A stretch of DNA of 64,000 bases. Origin: Erythrophleum ivorense (lineage: Eukaryota > Streptophyta > Magnoliopsida > Fabales > Fabaceae). The position numbers and the translations under genes are program-made. The DNA is taken from positions 22,319,802-22,383,801 of the forward strand of contig JAIUCV010000001.1 of assembly GCA_026724425.1 (NCBI GenBank). Reading direction: 5' to 3'. The notes below the pieces were generated by a model that saw only the letters and a list, made by a program, of their open reading frames with translations, was not told the DNA's origin and made no database searches. Below, in pieces: positions 1 to 12,100 of the stretch (position 1 is its first letter; every line of letters begins with the position of its first letter).

Positions 1-19
1 AGAATAACGCCTGAATCTT

Positions 20-770
20 CTAGAATTTCACAAGCCAAAATAAAATTTCTTGCCACTTGGCAGTTTAAAAAGTACTTATATGGGAATCAACGCTATGCAG
101 ATACACTGGTAACCCCATTTCATTTTAGAGCAGGCATAATGTGCACAATGCCACAATAGTTCAGTTGAAATCATCCACATGTACCAGATGCGAAGAACAA
201 AAGTAAATAAATTCACCTCCGATTAAAATGTCTAACTTCACTAATTCGGGAACCAACATAAACCAATGATTGAGCATCAAGACTCTAGTGCATCTCATAG
301 GCGTTTTAAACAAGCACAACAACCCATAATGAAACAATAAAAGGACAACAAGTTCACAGTAATTAAAATTCAATCGGTCCGAAAACAGAAGAATTTGTAC
401 CAGATTAACAGAGGATTCCAGAAGTACCTCACAATATCATAAACGAATCAATGAAGTAAGAATTAAGGGTCTGCGACGCATGAATCATAGAATAAAGAGG
501 AATCTGTAGAGACGAGGATTTGATGTTAACTTCCAGGGGAAGTAGAGGAAGATGTGTATTGGCGCTTGAATCAGTTTGCTAAATTGCGCCGCTATTCGTT
601 CGCAGTTGGCAGCAGAATTAGATTTACGAGACGACCACAGCCACAGGGACAAGCTAACACTGAACAACCACCAGCGCGAACCATGCGTCCGATCTGGACG
701 CGCGTGTATGCGGTCGACTGGACCGCCAAAGTCCAACGGAACGGTTGATGAAACGTGTCTCTATAGGTTA
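20..770 (-). other. Possible 5' end of a minus-strand host gene (speculative)
   Basis: This stretch is richer in G+C and less repetitive than the AT-rich DNA that follows. Read on the minus strand, a possible first exon (about 770 to 428) ends at a plausible donor (GAG then GTACTT, donor G at 427). A T-rich, intron-like stretch follows and ends at TTCTAG (positions 25-20), with a possible next exon running off the window edge. An 83-codon minus-strand frame lies at 485-736, but it matches no family I recognise and could be untranslated leader. I infer promoter, 5' UTR and first intron of a gene whose body lies to the left. No conserved protein was seen, so this is weak. Confidence 0.22.
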
Positions 771-790
771 GAGCAAATCAGTTTAGCCTT

Positions 791-831
<41 letters not shown>
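791..831. repeat. (AAT)n-(ATT)n palindromic microsatellite
   Basis: A run of about seven AAT/TAA units turns directly into a run of about seven ATT units, so the whole block is its own reverse complement and can fold into one long hairpin. It lies just outside the possible minus-strand gene start. Confidence 0.9.
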
Positions 832-1420
832 CAATTTATTTCTATATAGCTTTTTTATATCCCTATGTCCTCAAATGCGGTGTCTGATTCAATATTTTGG
901 GGTTTGTTCACTTATTAAGGTTTCTTCCTTTGATGTTTTACATTTAAATTTTAACAAAATATTGTGAATGTTAAGATACAAAATTTCATTGTAAATATTC
1001 ATTGGATATTCTTTCTTCCTTTAAAAGGTATATCTAAATATACATAAATTTCCTTAATTAAAAAAAAACCAAAATGTCTTTAAAATTATTAATTTTTATA
1101 AATAATATATATATCTTATTGGAAAATATATCAATGTTATTTATTTTGTATTAAAAATCATAAATTTAATTTATTCTTAAATTTTATGGCAATGTTTATA
1201 TTTATTAATATATATTTAAAAAATATTTTATTTTTGAAATTAAATTATTATTTTTAAATTGGTTAATCTTAAAAAACATTCTAGAATATGTTCTTTGTTT
1301 GTAATAATTATTTATTTTTTATGAAATGATTTCATAATTTGCTAAATTTAAAAAAGTAATTATTTTATATTGATCAAATATATATTTATTGTTTGTTATA
1401 TAAAGTATAATTGCAGCTTA
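832..1420. other. AT-rich host DNA, nothing recognised
   Basis: Very AT-rich sequence with short A and T runs. I see no open frame, no repeat family shared with the rest of the window and no RNA gene. Confidence 0.5.
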
Positions 1421-1812
1421 TCTTTTGTTGTAAAGGAGATAAGTATAATGCATTTTTATGGTTTAGGGGAAGGAAGCATAATTTTTTAACATAGAGAAGA
1501 TAGTCATATAATTTATGCTTTTTCAAAAAAAAAAGTTGATTAATTCACCTATATTCATTTTATTTATGATATAAACATTTTTATTGCGCGGTCATTGAGA
1601 TTAGGTTGATAGTTCCAATTTCAAAATGTTTGTTATAAGGGAGATAAGTGTAGTAAACTTTTTTGGTTTTAAGAGAAGAGAGTGTAATAAATTAGATAAT
1701 CATGTAATTTATATATCTCCCAAAGGAGGCATGAGTAATTTATCCATATTCATTTTACTGATGCTATAAACATTTTCCTCATTGAGATTATGTTGACAAC
1801 TCTTATTTCAAA
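1421..1812. repeat. Diverged two-copy tandem duplication (about 200 bp unit)
   Basis: Unit 1 (about 1421-1625) and unit 2 (about 1626-1812) run in the same order: a TTGTTRTAARGGAGATAAGT stretch, an A/T block, ATATTCATTTTA, then ATAAACATTTT and a CATTGAGATTA stretch. The copies differ by many substitutions and small gaps, so the duplication is old. It ends just left of Copia-2. Confidence 0.7.
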
Positions 1813-1830
1813 CTATTAACTTAATCGTGG

Positions 1831-2244
1831 TATTGGATTATTGGGCTACTTATAATAGACTAACCCAAATTCATAATTAAAACCTAAAAAGATTAATTAA
1901 TTAATTAATTAAATTATTATTCAAAATTCATTTTTTGAATTTTAAAATTTTGAAAAGTCAATTAATTAAGGGAGAATTTTAGAAAACTAACACATTTTTT
2001 GTAGCAAAAAGGGTGTATGTATTATATGAGAGACTTGGTGAAGATTGACAAAGAATAGACCTCCTTTTCTAAGAGAACATAAAACTATTCAACTTTTTCT
2101 CTTCTCCTCTATTCTTTGGTCTATCTGTTATAGAACTAAGATTGAAGTTCAATCAATGACTACGATCATATATGTAGTGGGGCAGTAGATTAAAACATCA
2201 TCCACTACAAAGGTAGGTACCCCATACCATCTTAAGATTTTTCA
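1831..2244 (+). repeat. 5' LTR of Copia-2
   Basis: Aligns along its length with 30182-30614 with many substitutions, sharing the TTAATTAATTAATT blocks, a GTATGTATTATATGAGAGAC segment and the final CATCTTRAGATTTT. The terminal TG has become TA. A possible primer site (TGGTATC) follows at about 2248. Confidence 0.7.
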
Positions 2245-2615
2245 TCATTGGTATCGTCCCTTGGTTGTCTTTCATCTATTGCTTTCCTGCGCAATGTTGG
2301 CTGGGCTAATGTTAATGTATTTTCTATAATAAAAAACATGAATTAAGGATAGTTCATAATTTATACCTTAGAGGCCATTAATGGCAAAAATGTATAGAGA
2401 ACATTATAGGCCACAAAATTCACACTATAAGAAGCCTGCATGGAAAAGAACATGTAGTAAAATTTTAAGAAAAAAGACTTCATTAGAAAGAAATCTTTTT
2501 TTTTCAAGTTTTGGTTAAACCATAGTTGAATAGCCCTATTTCGAGGGCTAACATTCCTTATAGATGATATCATTAGTAGTAAGCCATATACAAATGGAAA
2601 GCTTATTTATACGAA

Positions 2616-2642
2616 TGGAAAGCTTGTAAAACAAGCTTTCCA
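2616..2642. repeat. Perfect 12-bp-stem hairpin
   Basis: TGGAAAGCTTGT, a loop of AAA, then ACAAGCTTTCCA. A third copy of the arm (ATGGAAAGCTT) lies about 20 bp upstream at 2594-2604. This may be the tip of a decayed inverted-repeat element. Confidence 0.85.
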
Positions 2643-3474
2643 ATACTACCAAGTTTTTTCAAAGTGAATGTAAATTGAGGGAGTTTTGAAGGCTAAAAAA
2701 TGGTTGCTTGCAAAACTTTTTCTAGGAATTTTGCAACTAAGTTTCTTCAGAAGGTTGAAGATGAAGTGATTGAACCACTCTTGAGGGGTGGCATGTGTAG
2801 CTCACCCTCATCTCCATTTGGCTTCAACTTGGTGCTAACAGAAAGAGGAAGAAAAGAGAAAGGCAAGAGGTCACTGTTGTCGACAACGCCAACCCCTAAC
2901 ACTTGTTGCCTTCATTTTTTACATTTTTAGGCTTGATAAGGTGCATGGGGGCACATGCCACATCAATTTTTAGGTTTTTCCCCCCTAAAATCATATTATA
3001 CAATGCACACATACAAGACTCCTTTGACTGATCTAAAAATATAAATCATTTTTCATGGATCTTAATTTTAATTAGTATACGCCCAAATAATATTTAGTAA
3101 ACATTAAACCTTAGGGAGAAATTTGGAAAACCAAATAAACATAAAAAATTAATTAGTGTGTATTTAAGATAGAGCTCCTTAAGAAACATTATGTTAACAT
3201 GAATGTTGGTAAGCTACTCTGCTTCCTCATTTTTAGATATAAATAATATATTTTTTTGGCATAATATGCATGAAAAGTATTTCACTATAAGAGATTGATT
3301 AAATATATGAAGTATATATTTTTTAATATATGCTAAATGACCCTTATAATTGGACACAAGCCTTCAATGGCTAAGAGAACTTTTTTTTTGAAGATAAAAA
3401 TATTTTTAGGATGAGGACCCTTGAAGATGTGATCTTGATGGTTAATGTAACATATGTATGCATTGAATTAGAAA

Positions 3475-3548
3475 TATAAAAAATGTCCTGTTAAGTAAAA
3501 GTTCTAATATTGGTAGATTTGAGCTCATCTAACAACTACACTTAAACA

Positions 3549-3588
<40 letters not shown>

Positions 3589-3750
3589 GAAATACTTTAT
3601 TAAGTGGGAGTTCTTGTATTGGTAGACTTAAACTCATCTAAGAACTAAATTTAAATAATTTAATAGAAAAATATAAGAAATATTTTATTGAATGAGAGAT
3701 TTTAAATTACTAGCCTAAAACTTATCTAAAAACTATAACTTAAACAATAT
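3475..3750. repeat. Three-copy diverged tandem repeat with embedded (AAT)n microsatellite
   Basis: Three units (about 3475-3548, 3588-3660 and 3675-3750) each carry a block like TTATTAAGTGGGAGTTCT, a TATTGGTAGA block, then CTCATCTAAGAACTA and a short A-rich tail. The tail of the first unit has expanded into about 13 AAT units (3549-3588). Confidence 0.7.
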
Positions 3751-3994
3751 TTACAGATAAATTTGATAGAAAAATAATAACATTTTTAGAATACATATGA
3801 TGGAAGTAAGATAAACATAGACTTTCTATCATAAAACTAATAATGTCATTATTGGTTTAGTCAAAATTTATTGCAAATATATATAGCATTGTGTGTGTGT
3901 ATATGTAGTCATTATGTACTATGTTTATGTAGAGGTTAGATTATGATTATGGCTATTAAAAATATTATTACCTAGCTTAATAAGAATGATAAAC

Positions 3995-5972
3995 TATAAC
4001 ATCCGATCCTTTCATAAACGTGAGAAATGTAATATCTGGTTTTTCCATAAACGTACGAAACTCATCAGATATAAAAGGAAGTATCACAAATAGAGAGTTT
4101 TGTGGCCAAATAAAACTGGAATAAACTTTTAAATAATGAAAAATGAAGATTTGAGGTTTAAGATGCCTGAAAACCAAAGCCAGAAGGGTTAAGAACATTT
4201 GCCAAAATAAGATGGGGTATTTTCAAAATTTTTGGCAAATTTGGAAAACTCATAGGAGGGATTTTTTACACAACAAATTTGAGCTTTCCAAAGTTCTCAG
4301 AAGCCCTGAAAACTATGGAAACTCCCAGAACAGCTGAAACCCCTTCGATGAGTGATTTAGGTCGTCGGTTGACCGAAACTTTGATCAAATAGTTCGGAAT
4401 GATTTCAAATCCAATTTGAGTGAAACTAAAATTATTTTATAAGTTAGAGGCCCAAATTTTATGATAAAAAAGATGGATTTTAAAAAGGAGTTAAAATGAG
4501 GCCAAATGGAGAAATCATGGTTTCGAGACTAAAATAAAAAGTGAAAAAGTGTGTATAGCTTTACCTTTTTCTCTTAAAGCACGTTCCAACCACTTCTCCT
4601 TCCTTTTCCACAACCTAAAGCACCTTCATATTGGTCTGATATGGTGTCCAAAGAGAGAGGAGAGAGAAGGAGAAAGAAGGCAAAAAAAGGTATGAAATTT
4701 TTTCATTTTTCATACTCCTTCCTTCACTAAACTTGTTCCTCTCCTCCTCCTCTTTATTTTTATGGCCTTCGTGTTTGATTTAGGGCTGGTATGTGACTAG
4801 TCCAGAGGAGAGAATTTAGAATTTGAAGGAGGAGCTTGAAGCAATTGAAAGAGCTTTTGAAAAATCTAAGAAAACAAGGTAATTCTTCTAGCTTTCATTG
4901 CAATTTCTTATTGCTTCTCTTGAAAGGTGGTTCAGCCAAACATAAGCCTAGCCAAGGGAGGATAAATTCTAACCTAACCAAGGAGGAAATATGAGTTATA
5001 GAGTGTGAGGAATAAGAATATGCAAAGAAATCCAACTAAGATGCATTAAAATTTAAGTTGGCACAACTTGGCGTTTTGACATAAATGATAAAATTTGATT
5101 TTTCCTAGAGATATTCTAGCTTATGTAAGACATGGTTTGAGCCCTTTAAACCTCTAGGAAGCTTTACAAGAACCATTCCCTCCAAGAGAATGAAGGCAAG
5201 TCCATGGGCTTCATAATGTAAGCATGTCTTGGCCTAGGCTATACCAAGTATCTAAGGGGTGTTTTAAATTGTTCCAATGCTAGAATGAGACTAGATATGA
5301 TAGAAGAATATCAAAGGAAGCTTTGGAAAAAATTTAGAAGCTTTGAAATATGAGATGAAGGTGTAAGCTTCAAAATGAGACATCAGGAAGCAACTTATAG
5401 CTAGGTTCCTTAAAATGAATGTGTGATGACTCCCAAGAGACCTAGAATGAATGAGAAATGGGATTTAAGATCATGAATTCTCATAGTTACTTCATAAAGT
5501 CTTGTATGGAAGCATAATGTAGTCATAGAACAAAGTAAGTTTCCCTAGAGTGTGTATGGTGCTAGAGCTTATTTCAAGAATGTAATTAGATCCTATTTGA
5601 TGTGTTTAGGCTAAAAAAATCAAGCTCTACCTCATTGCCAAGCTTGGCTAAGAAGTAGGAGAAGAATTTTAAGAGAAAAGTGTAAGACATTCGTTCTAAG
5701 GTAGCTCTCTAACCTTTCTCTCATACATTCTTAGGTGTTTTCTTATCTTTGGATGTGTGTATGTATGTTTATGCCATGAGAAATGTTTCTAGCTATTTCC
5801 TATATGCTATGGTACCATGATATTCTTGAAATATATTTTATGAATGTGTTTTAGTTTGAATAGGTTTGGTGAAGCTAAAAGTTTCTTAGCAAAGGTGAGA
5901 ATGAGCCAAAAGTTCCTATAATTGGATGAGACGAAGCCAAAAGTTTCAAGAAGAGTGAAGCTTAGTCAAAAG
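3995..5972 (+). mobile_element. LTR-A, left part: solo Tekay-type LTR split by Copia-1
   Basis: LTR-A starts at a TATAACATC end (TG decayed to TA), preceded by TAAAC at 3990-3994. The right part (23781-25612) ends in ATTACA and is followed by the same TAAAC at 25613-25617, a perfect 5-bp target duplication. Without Copia-1 the LTR is about 3.8 kb. No gag or pol accompanies it, so it is a solo LTR left by LTR-LTR recombination. Two copies of CATAAACGT (4013-4021 and 4046-4054) lie near its start, 33 bp apart as in LTR-C. It is assigned to the Tekay-like group by shared internal blocks, not by coding sequence. Confidence 0.88.
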
Positions 5973-7699
5973 TGTTGGAGATTATACCCTAAGCCAATCA
6001 TTGTATTATGAACATTGTATTTCATTAAGAAAAAAAGGAGTTTCTCTTTTTATTACATTTATTATATTGTTTGCATGTTTACTATAATAATAATATCCTT
6101 AGATAAATTATATTAATTATCTTAAATATCCATAGTTGATCATTTTTATGGGAACGATGATGAACTAAGGCTAGTATGATCTTAATTGATGATTGTGTGT
6201 TAATCAGGTATGAAGATACAAATCAATATTATAGGCACCTGTTAGGAAATAGGGTGCTGGATCGAACTATCATGAGATAACTACATGGATTAAGTTATAA
6301 GTGTATCTCATATATGGCCATGTTACTAAACCTTTAGACCTAAGATTACCATAGATTCTTACATGAGGAACACTACGCTTTGATATAGTCAAAAGTCACC
6401 TTTAACTAGGTGATCACAAAAACTATAATCGGGCATAATGGAATCCATGTAGAGGAAGATGAATAGTTAAGATGAAATTTGTTCCTCTTATTTGTGGAGA
6501 GATATTTCTGGGCCACTCGATGAGTGAGATTGAAAAATGCATGGTCATACTTGGATAGAAGAGTTTTCCATTTATTTTGTTAGTTTGCTCGGAGATCAAG
6601 AAAGTGACAGTCAAGTAAAAGAAGGATGACATTTCCATACCTCATACTTGATCTAGATATTGTGTAACGAAAGGATTATAACAAGGTTATATGATAGGTT
6701 GCATCGGATCACCGATTCTTATGTGATTTGGGTAGTCATAATGTCTTGCTAGAGGCCACTTATGACTTCTAGGTAGAATAATGTTATTGGCTAACTGCTA
6801 ACGTCATATAGGCCTACAGGGGCACATACAAGAATGGACAAACTCGAGCTAAAATGTCCAGATTCATTGAACTTAAAAATGTATCTAGATTCAATGAATG
6901 TAACGTTCAATTTAGAGTGGAAGAATTTTATAAATATATTTGATATATGTATTTTATAAAATTCAAAAAGATATATATATATTTGATATATTACATTTCA
7001 AAAAATATATATAATCTATTTAATTTAAATAATGAGTTTAAATTTATTCTATAAGATAGATTTAAATTTAAACTAATATGATAATTTGAATTTAATTTAT
7101 GTAATAAATTAAATTTAAATCTAGCTCTAGATTGAGATTAAATAAATTAGTTTAAATTTATTTTATAAGATAGATTTAAATTTAAACTAATCTATTTAAT
7201 CATAATCTAAATGAATCTAAATGATATATTTAAATTAATCAAATCTATCTTAAAATCCTAACACACCTTTATAAAATAAAGGATTAGGATTTTTTAGGTG
7301 GATGATTTTTTTTAAGAGAGTCACCTGCCACTCTAGAGAGAATGTATGGACGTTTAGAGAAAGAAAGTGTACGGACACTTAAAGAGAGAAAAGTGTATAG
7401 AAGCTTTGAGAGAGAAAAGAGAAGAACGTCTTCTCTTTTTGAATGTACGGATGTTCGTGTTTAGTGGTGCTAACACACCGTTTGAGTTGTAGTGATCGTT
7501 CGTGTGGATACCAGTAGAGGGAGCTAATCTAAAGCATTAGTTCCTGAGATCTAATGATAGAAAGAGAACCTAAAGAATCATGCAACAAAAGTAAAATTCT
7601 ATAACTTTACTCTATTTAAATGACATTGACGGATCCATGGGAGGGATTTGTATTCATTTTTAAAAAATTTTTGCTATGTGTATTCCAAGAATCCCAACA
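5973..7699 (+). repeat. 5' LTR of Copia-1 (1,727 bp)
   Basis: Begins TGTTGGAGAT and ends CCCAACA. It matches 21877-23775 and the LTRs of Copia-3. It holds about one and a half copies of an AT-rich unit of about 115 bp (7020-7200) that is expanded in the 3' LTR. Confidence 0.93.
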
Positions 7700-7700
7700 G

Positions 7701-7720
7701 TGATATCAGAGCCACGTCAA
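7701..7720 (+). other. Primer binding site of Copia-1
   Basis: TGATATCAGAGCC begins one base after the LTR end. It matches the usual plant initiator-Met-tRNA complement (TGGTATCAGAGC) with one G to A change. Confidence 0.85.
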
Positions 7721-8921
7721 TGCTTGTTTAAATTGAGTTCTTAAGTGAAATTTTCGTGAAGCTTTCACCTTTGTTATAATTTTGCATCACTTATATGTGA
7801 TATAAAATCTTGCAATGTGAAATCTTCATAAAGTTTTCTCTTTTTATTATTTTCGAATGATTCCTTCCTATCACATGAAGTTAGTATATATGAATATGAG
7901 ACATATATATATATATATGAATATGAGATATATAAAACATAGGCTAGTCGATTAAATCTTAATCAACGTTGATTAGATTAATCTGATTTTATATATATGA
8001 TATATGTATGTGAACGAATATAATGCTGATTGGATAGCTATCTAATCCTAGCGTAACATAATCTAATTTAACACTAAAATTACAAAGTTTATAGCTTTTC
8101 AAGAGATGTTTGGTATATATGTATTGTTATTTGTTTGTTTAAATTGGATGGGTATGGTGTATGATATGGCCTTCGGAATCTATTATGGTTTGTAATTTTA
8201 AATACGGCATGCGTGTTGTGTCTCTCTCTATTCACTCTGGATGTATATTCTATTCTCATCTAACTCTCCTCAAATGTACAATCGAGATTTCTTTATGTAT
8301 ATAAATTTTATTTTAGAGGAATCTTCTCATTGGCTTGGGAGAACATAGGTCAGATGGGCCATATTATGACATATTTATTTTATGCTTTATGATGAGTTCA
8401 TTCACATATGTATATATAAGATGCTACTATGGTATATGATCATGCGATGACTAAATATAAAAGAATGAAAATAAAATAATAAAATCTCTCAAATTAAATT
8501 TTAAGTAACAGTGCCACCCATTTATGAACACCTGTCAATGCTTTGATCGTCTAAATGTAGGATCCACCAAAGTGGGATACACTTAAGTTATCTTAATGAG
8601 ACAGCTTGGGTAATGGTGATATTCATAAGGTTCATAATGGTTTGACTTAATTGATACTATCAAAATAGTTTTGGATCTCAAGGCATAAGATAGGATTAAA
8701 CATGCCAGATCATATGATGACAGGATCCTATTAAGATCTAAGAGTTATATGCGATGTAATTAGTAAATGAATTACCTACCTAAGTAATTTAATTTTAAGC
8801 ATCTTACCAAAACAGACTTATAGTTCAGTGAAATATGGGTCTTAGCCTGCTAAACTAAATTGAGAGTTATTTTTAGTGAGAGATTATTAACTAGACTTTG
8901 CATATTTTTTGTAGAAAAAAA
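7721..8921 (+). other. Untranslated leader of Copia-1
   Basis: AT-rich, no long frame. It includes an AT dinucleotide run near 7905-7917 and blocks shared with the Copia-3 leader, such as the CACCTGTCAA segment near 8530. It leads directly to the gag ATG at 8922. Confidence 0.7.
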
Positions 8922-9170
8922 ATGTCGACAAATAACTCTGCTACACTATCATTGCAATCTATCCTTAAGAAGGATAAACTCGATAGGATTAACTTTTTTG
9001 ATTGGTTCAAGAACTTAAGAATTGTTCTCAAGCAGGAGAGAAAGTTATATGTTCTAGATAAACCCATTTTTGAGGAGCCTATAGTCAATGTTCCAAGAGC
9101 CCAAAGGGATGCCCACACTAAGCATCTCAATGACTCTATGGATGCCAAATGCCTGATATTAGTCACCATG
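8922..9170 (+). pseudogene. Copia-1 gag, N-terminal part
   Basis: Opens MSTNNSATLSLQSIL and runs 83 codons until LTR-B interrupts it in the middle of the gag core. The corresponding Copia-3 segment (50185 on) starts the same way, which fixes the start codon. Gag forms the particle that packages element RNA in the cytoplasm. The reading runs on briefly into the LTR and stops at 9191, so no full protein can be made. Confidence 0.9.
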
Positions 9171-12100
9171 TGTAACATCATATATTTTTAATTCATTTCA
9201 TACCTTTGAATAACTCATTTCCAAGAATCATGTAAATTCTAAAAGAAAAAGGCATTAAAATAATACTTTTTTAGCGTTACGTCGCATATAAAAATTTCAT
9301 TCGGTGTCATGTGGACCATGTGAGCTCATACATCACATTCTCATATTTAATTATATGAATACAACTTATTTGCATCATCAAAAGTGGCCTACATCTTGTA
9401 GAACTCAAAGGGAAGCATAAAATGCATATATATATATTTTCGGCCAGATTTTCCTTTTTTCTATCACAAATTTGGAAAATCATAACTAATTCTACAAAAA
9501 TTGAAATTATGCATTCTTTGCCATTTTAGGAAGCTACACATGTCTAATTTATGCTAAAAATATAACCAAACTATGAATCATAGTACAGAGGATGTTTGAC
9601 GTTGGAAAGGTTCAGAGGTCTAGCTGTCCACTAGTGCTGTTACAGAATTCTGCAGCAAACTTCAAAAATGTCCAATTAATTTCACAAAAATCTAATCTAT
9701 GTAAATGATACCAATTTGGAAAGTTGTGAATGTTATCTAGAGGAAAAAAAATCACTCCAGACCATCTCAGGCATGCTTAGAGCTTAAAAATTAATCAAAC
9801 AATACCTGAGGTTAGTTGGGGCTCCTGATACTGGACATAATATTTAAAAATTTATATTCCCTCTCTAGACATCCAAATGAGGTGCTTCTAATTGACACAA
9901 GTCACTGGGAATGTATAGTTTCTTTGTATAAAATTTCGTGGCAATTGGACATCATTTGAGCCCTATGTGATAGATTCCATTTTTAGACCTGAGTGAATAG
10001 TAATATGACCAAAACCAGAATTTTTGCCAATTTTGGAAATTCATCAAATATTCTTTAGACCTTTAAAAGTTCTGTTCTCTAGCTTTACAAAAAGCTCTTA
10101 ACAAGCTCTAATTACATGCCAAATATCAGATCAAGAAGAGCTCATTTGGACAAAAAATGGTATAAGTTTTCAATATGATCAATTTTTGCTCCATATAAGA
10201 TACCAAAGTGTCCAAATGATTTCCCTTGATGTTTGGCACCTCTTGGACAAGTCTAAAAGTATGATTAGGACTTGTATGAGTTGTCCAAATGGTCCCAAAT
10301 TTCATACATCTCAATTTGGCTATTCCACTTCTATTTATACATGAAATTCCATAATGCAAAATTGTCATTACATGACCAAAATGAGTATTTCCATACATAT
10401 AACCCTAGCTCTCATTTATACATAATACATTAACATAATTATACATGCTCATAACATCATAGGTCATATACAACTAGGGATTTCATTAATTGCTATCCAT
10501 AAGGCCTTAAAGTAGCAATTTTAAGACACTTTAATGTCATACTCTCATCTTCAAGGTGATTGGCTTCCATTACCTTGCTCTCTTGGTCCACCTAACATAT
10601 TAGAATATTGAAGAGGAGGGGATGAGATTCAAAGAATCCCAATAGCTCATCTCCCATTCAATCATACATAAAGCATGCAAAATAAGTCTTACAAATGCAT
10701 ACATGAGCATGTTGTCATGTGTAAATATTCAAGAAGCATTTTCATCATTTGAGTAAGTTATACATGGCATACAAAGGCTTGCCAAACAAGTGGATTGACC
10801 TCACCTATTTACTTGTGGATTTTGAACTTGCCTCACCCATTCTTTAAGGGGTTCTTGGACTCAACCATACTCTTAGGAGTTAACCTCACTTTTAGAAAAC
10901 TCTTTACTTTGTTTCAACTAATCTTAAAGATTATTGGCTCATCCTCACCATGGCTAAGGGTTCTTGGCTTCACCACACTCAAGCAAACTAAAGCAAATAT
11001 TATAAACATCATTTGGAAAGCATAATGCATCATTATAGTACCATATAGTAAGAGCTCATGCTAGAATATTTTTCATGGCTTGAAATACATATACACACAT
11101 TGAAAGACAAGTAAAATAAGCAATCATACATGAGAGAAGGTGGAGAGAGCTACCTTGGAAGCAACACACACTTTTCTTCTTGAATCAAGGCTCCCTTTCT
11201 CGGTCTCATACACACAATGGTGTGGGAATAATTTCTCTTGGTCTAAATACAATTTATGGAAGCTAACTAGGTTCATGGAATTAATTCAAAGGCCACACAA
11301 CTTGCTTAGACTCTAGCTTGGTCTATAAACCCCTTTATGTTTCCAAGAATGCACCTAATGAAGCAACACCCATCAAATAAATTCTAGGCTCCATTTTTTT
11401 TTTTCAAATATGATTCTTGACTCCTTTTAAGCCTCTTGGAATCATCACACAATTAAAATAAAAGGCCTAACTACATGTTGCTTCTTTATGTCATATTATA
11501 GAACATATAAGGCCAAATCACTTTCTATGGTTTCTAAATTTTTCTCAAGGCTTTCTCTCACCTTCATTCATCATATATGACTCAAAATTGGGCTTAGAAA
11601 AATTTAAAACTCTCCATAGGCATAATAACCCTTTTAGGCCGAGACAATGAAGCATAATGGCCTTCATGGACTTTGCTTTATTTCCTTGATGGAGAAAACA
11701 CATAGGGAGACTTCTAGGAATCTTAGGAGCTCATTTAACTCTTATTTAGGCATAGAAATCAAGGGATCAAATCAAATTTTGTAAGGAATATATGAAACCC
11801 TAGACTTTGCATATTGAATTTTCATAGTTATTTGTTAATTCTCTTTGCATATTCTTAATCTCCACACCCTTTTTTCTAAGAATCATCCTTGATTCTGCTT
11901 AAAAATCAAACCTTCTTAGGGTTTCTTGAGTGGGGCGAAATGGTGGAGGAAGAGGAGGAAGGGATAGCAACCATGGAAGAAGAAATTACCTTATTTTCTT
12001 ATTTTTTTCTCACTTGAATCTTGTCTTTTTTGAGTTTATTTCTCCAAATCTAAATTTTTTCCTTAATTTCTCCCTTAAAAATAAATTCATAAACTTTATT

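Larger units (their letters stand above)
2245..3994. other. Unassigned DNA between the Copia-2 5' LTR and LTR-A
   Basis: Apart from the hairpin at 2616-2642 and the three-copy repeat at 3475-3750, I recognise nothing here. It is too long for a usual Copia leader and carries no gag similarity I can see; gag resumes only after LTR-A, near 25780. It may hold an unrecognised non-autonomous insertion. A 76-codon plus-strand frame at 2700-2930 resembles no known family. Confidence 0.5.

Noticed and set aside
2700..2930. 76-codon plus-strand frame starting MVACKTFSRNF
   Set aside because: Short and isolated, with no recognised domain, promoter or splice support; chance frame likely.
10795..11025. 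Plus-strand frame similar to the minus-strand frame at 16813-17007
   Set aside because: The similarity arises because LTR-B and LTR-C are the same family in opposite orientations; there are no protein features.
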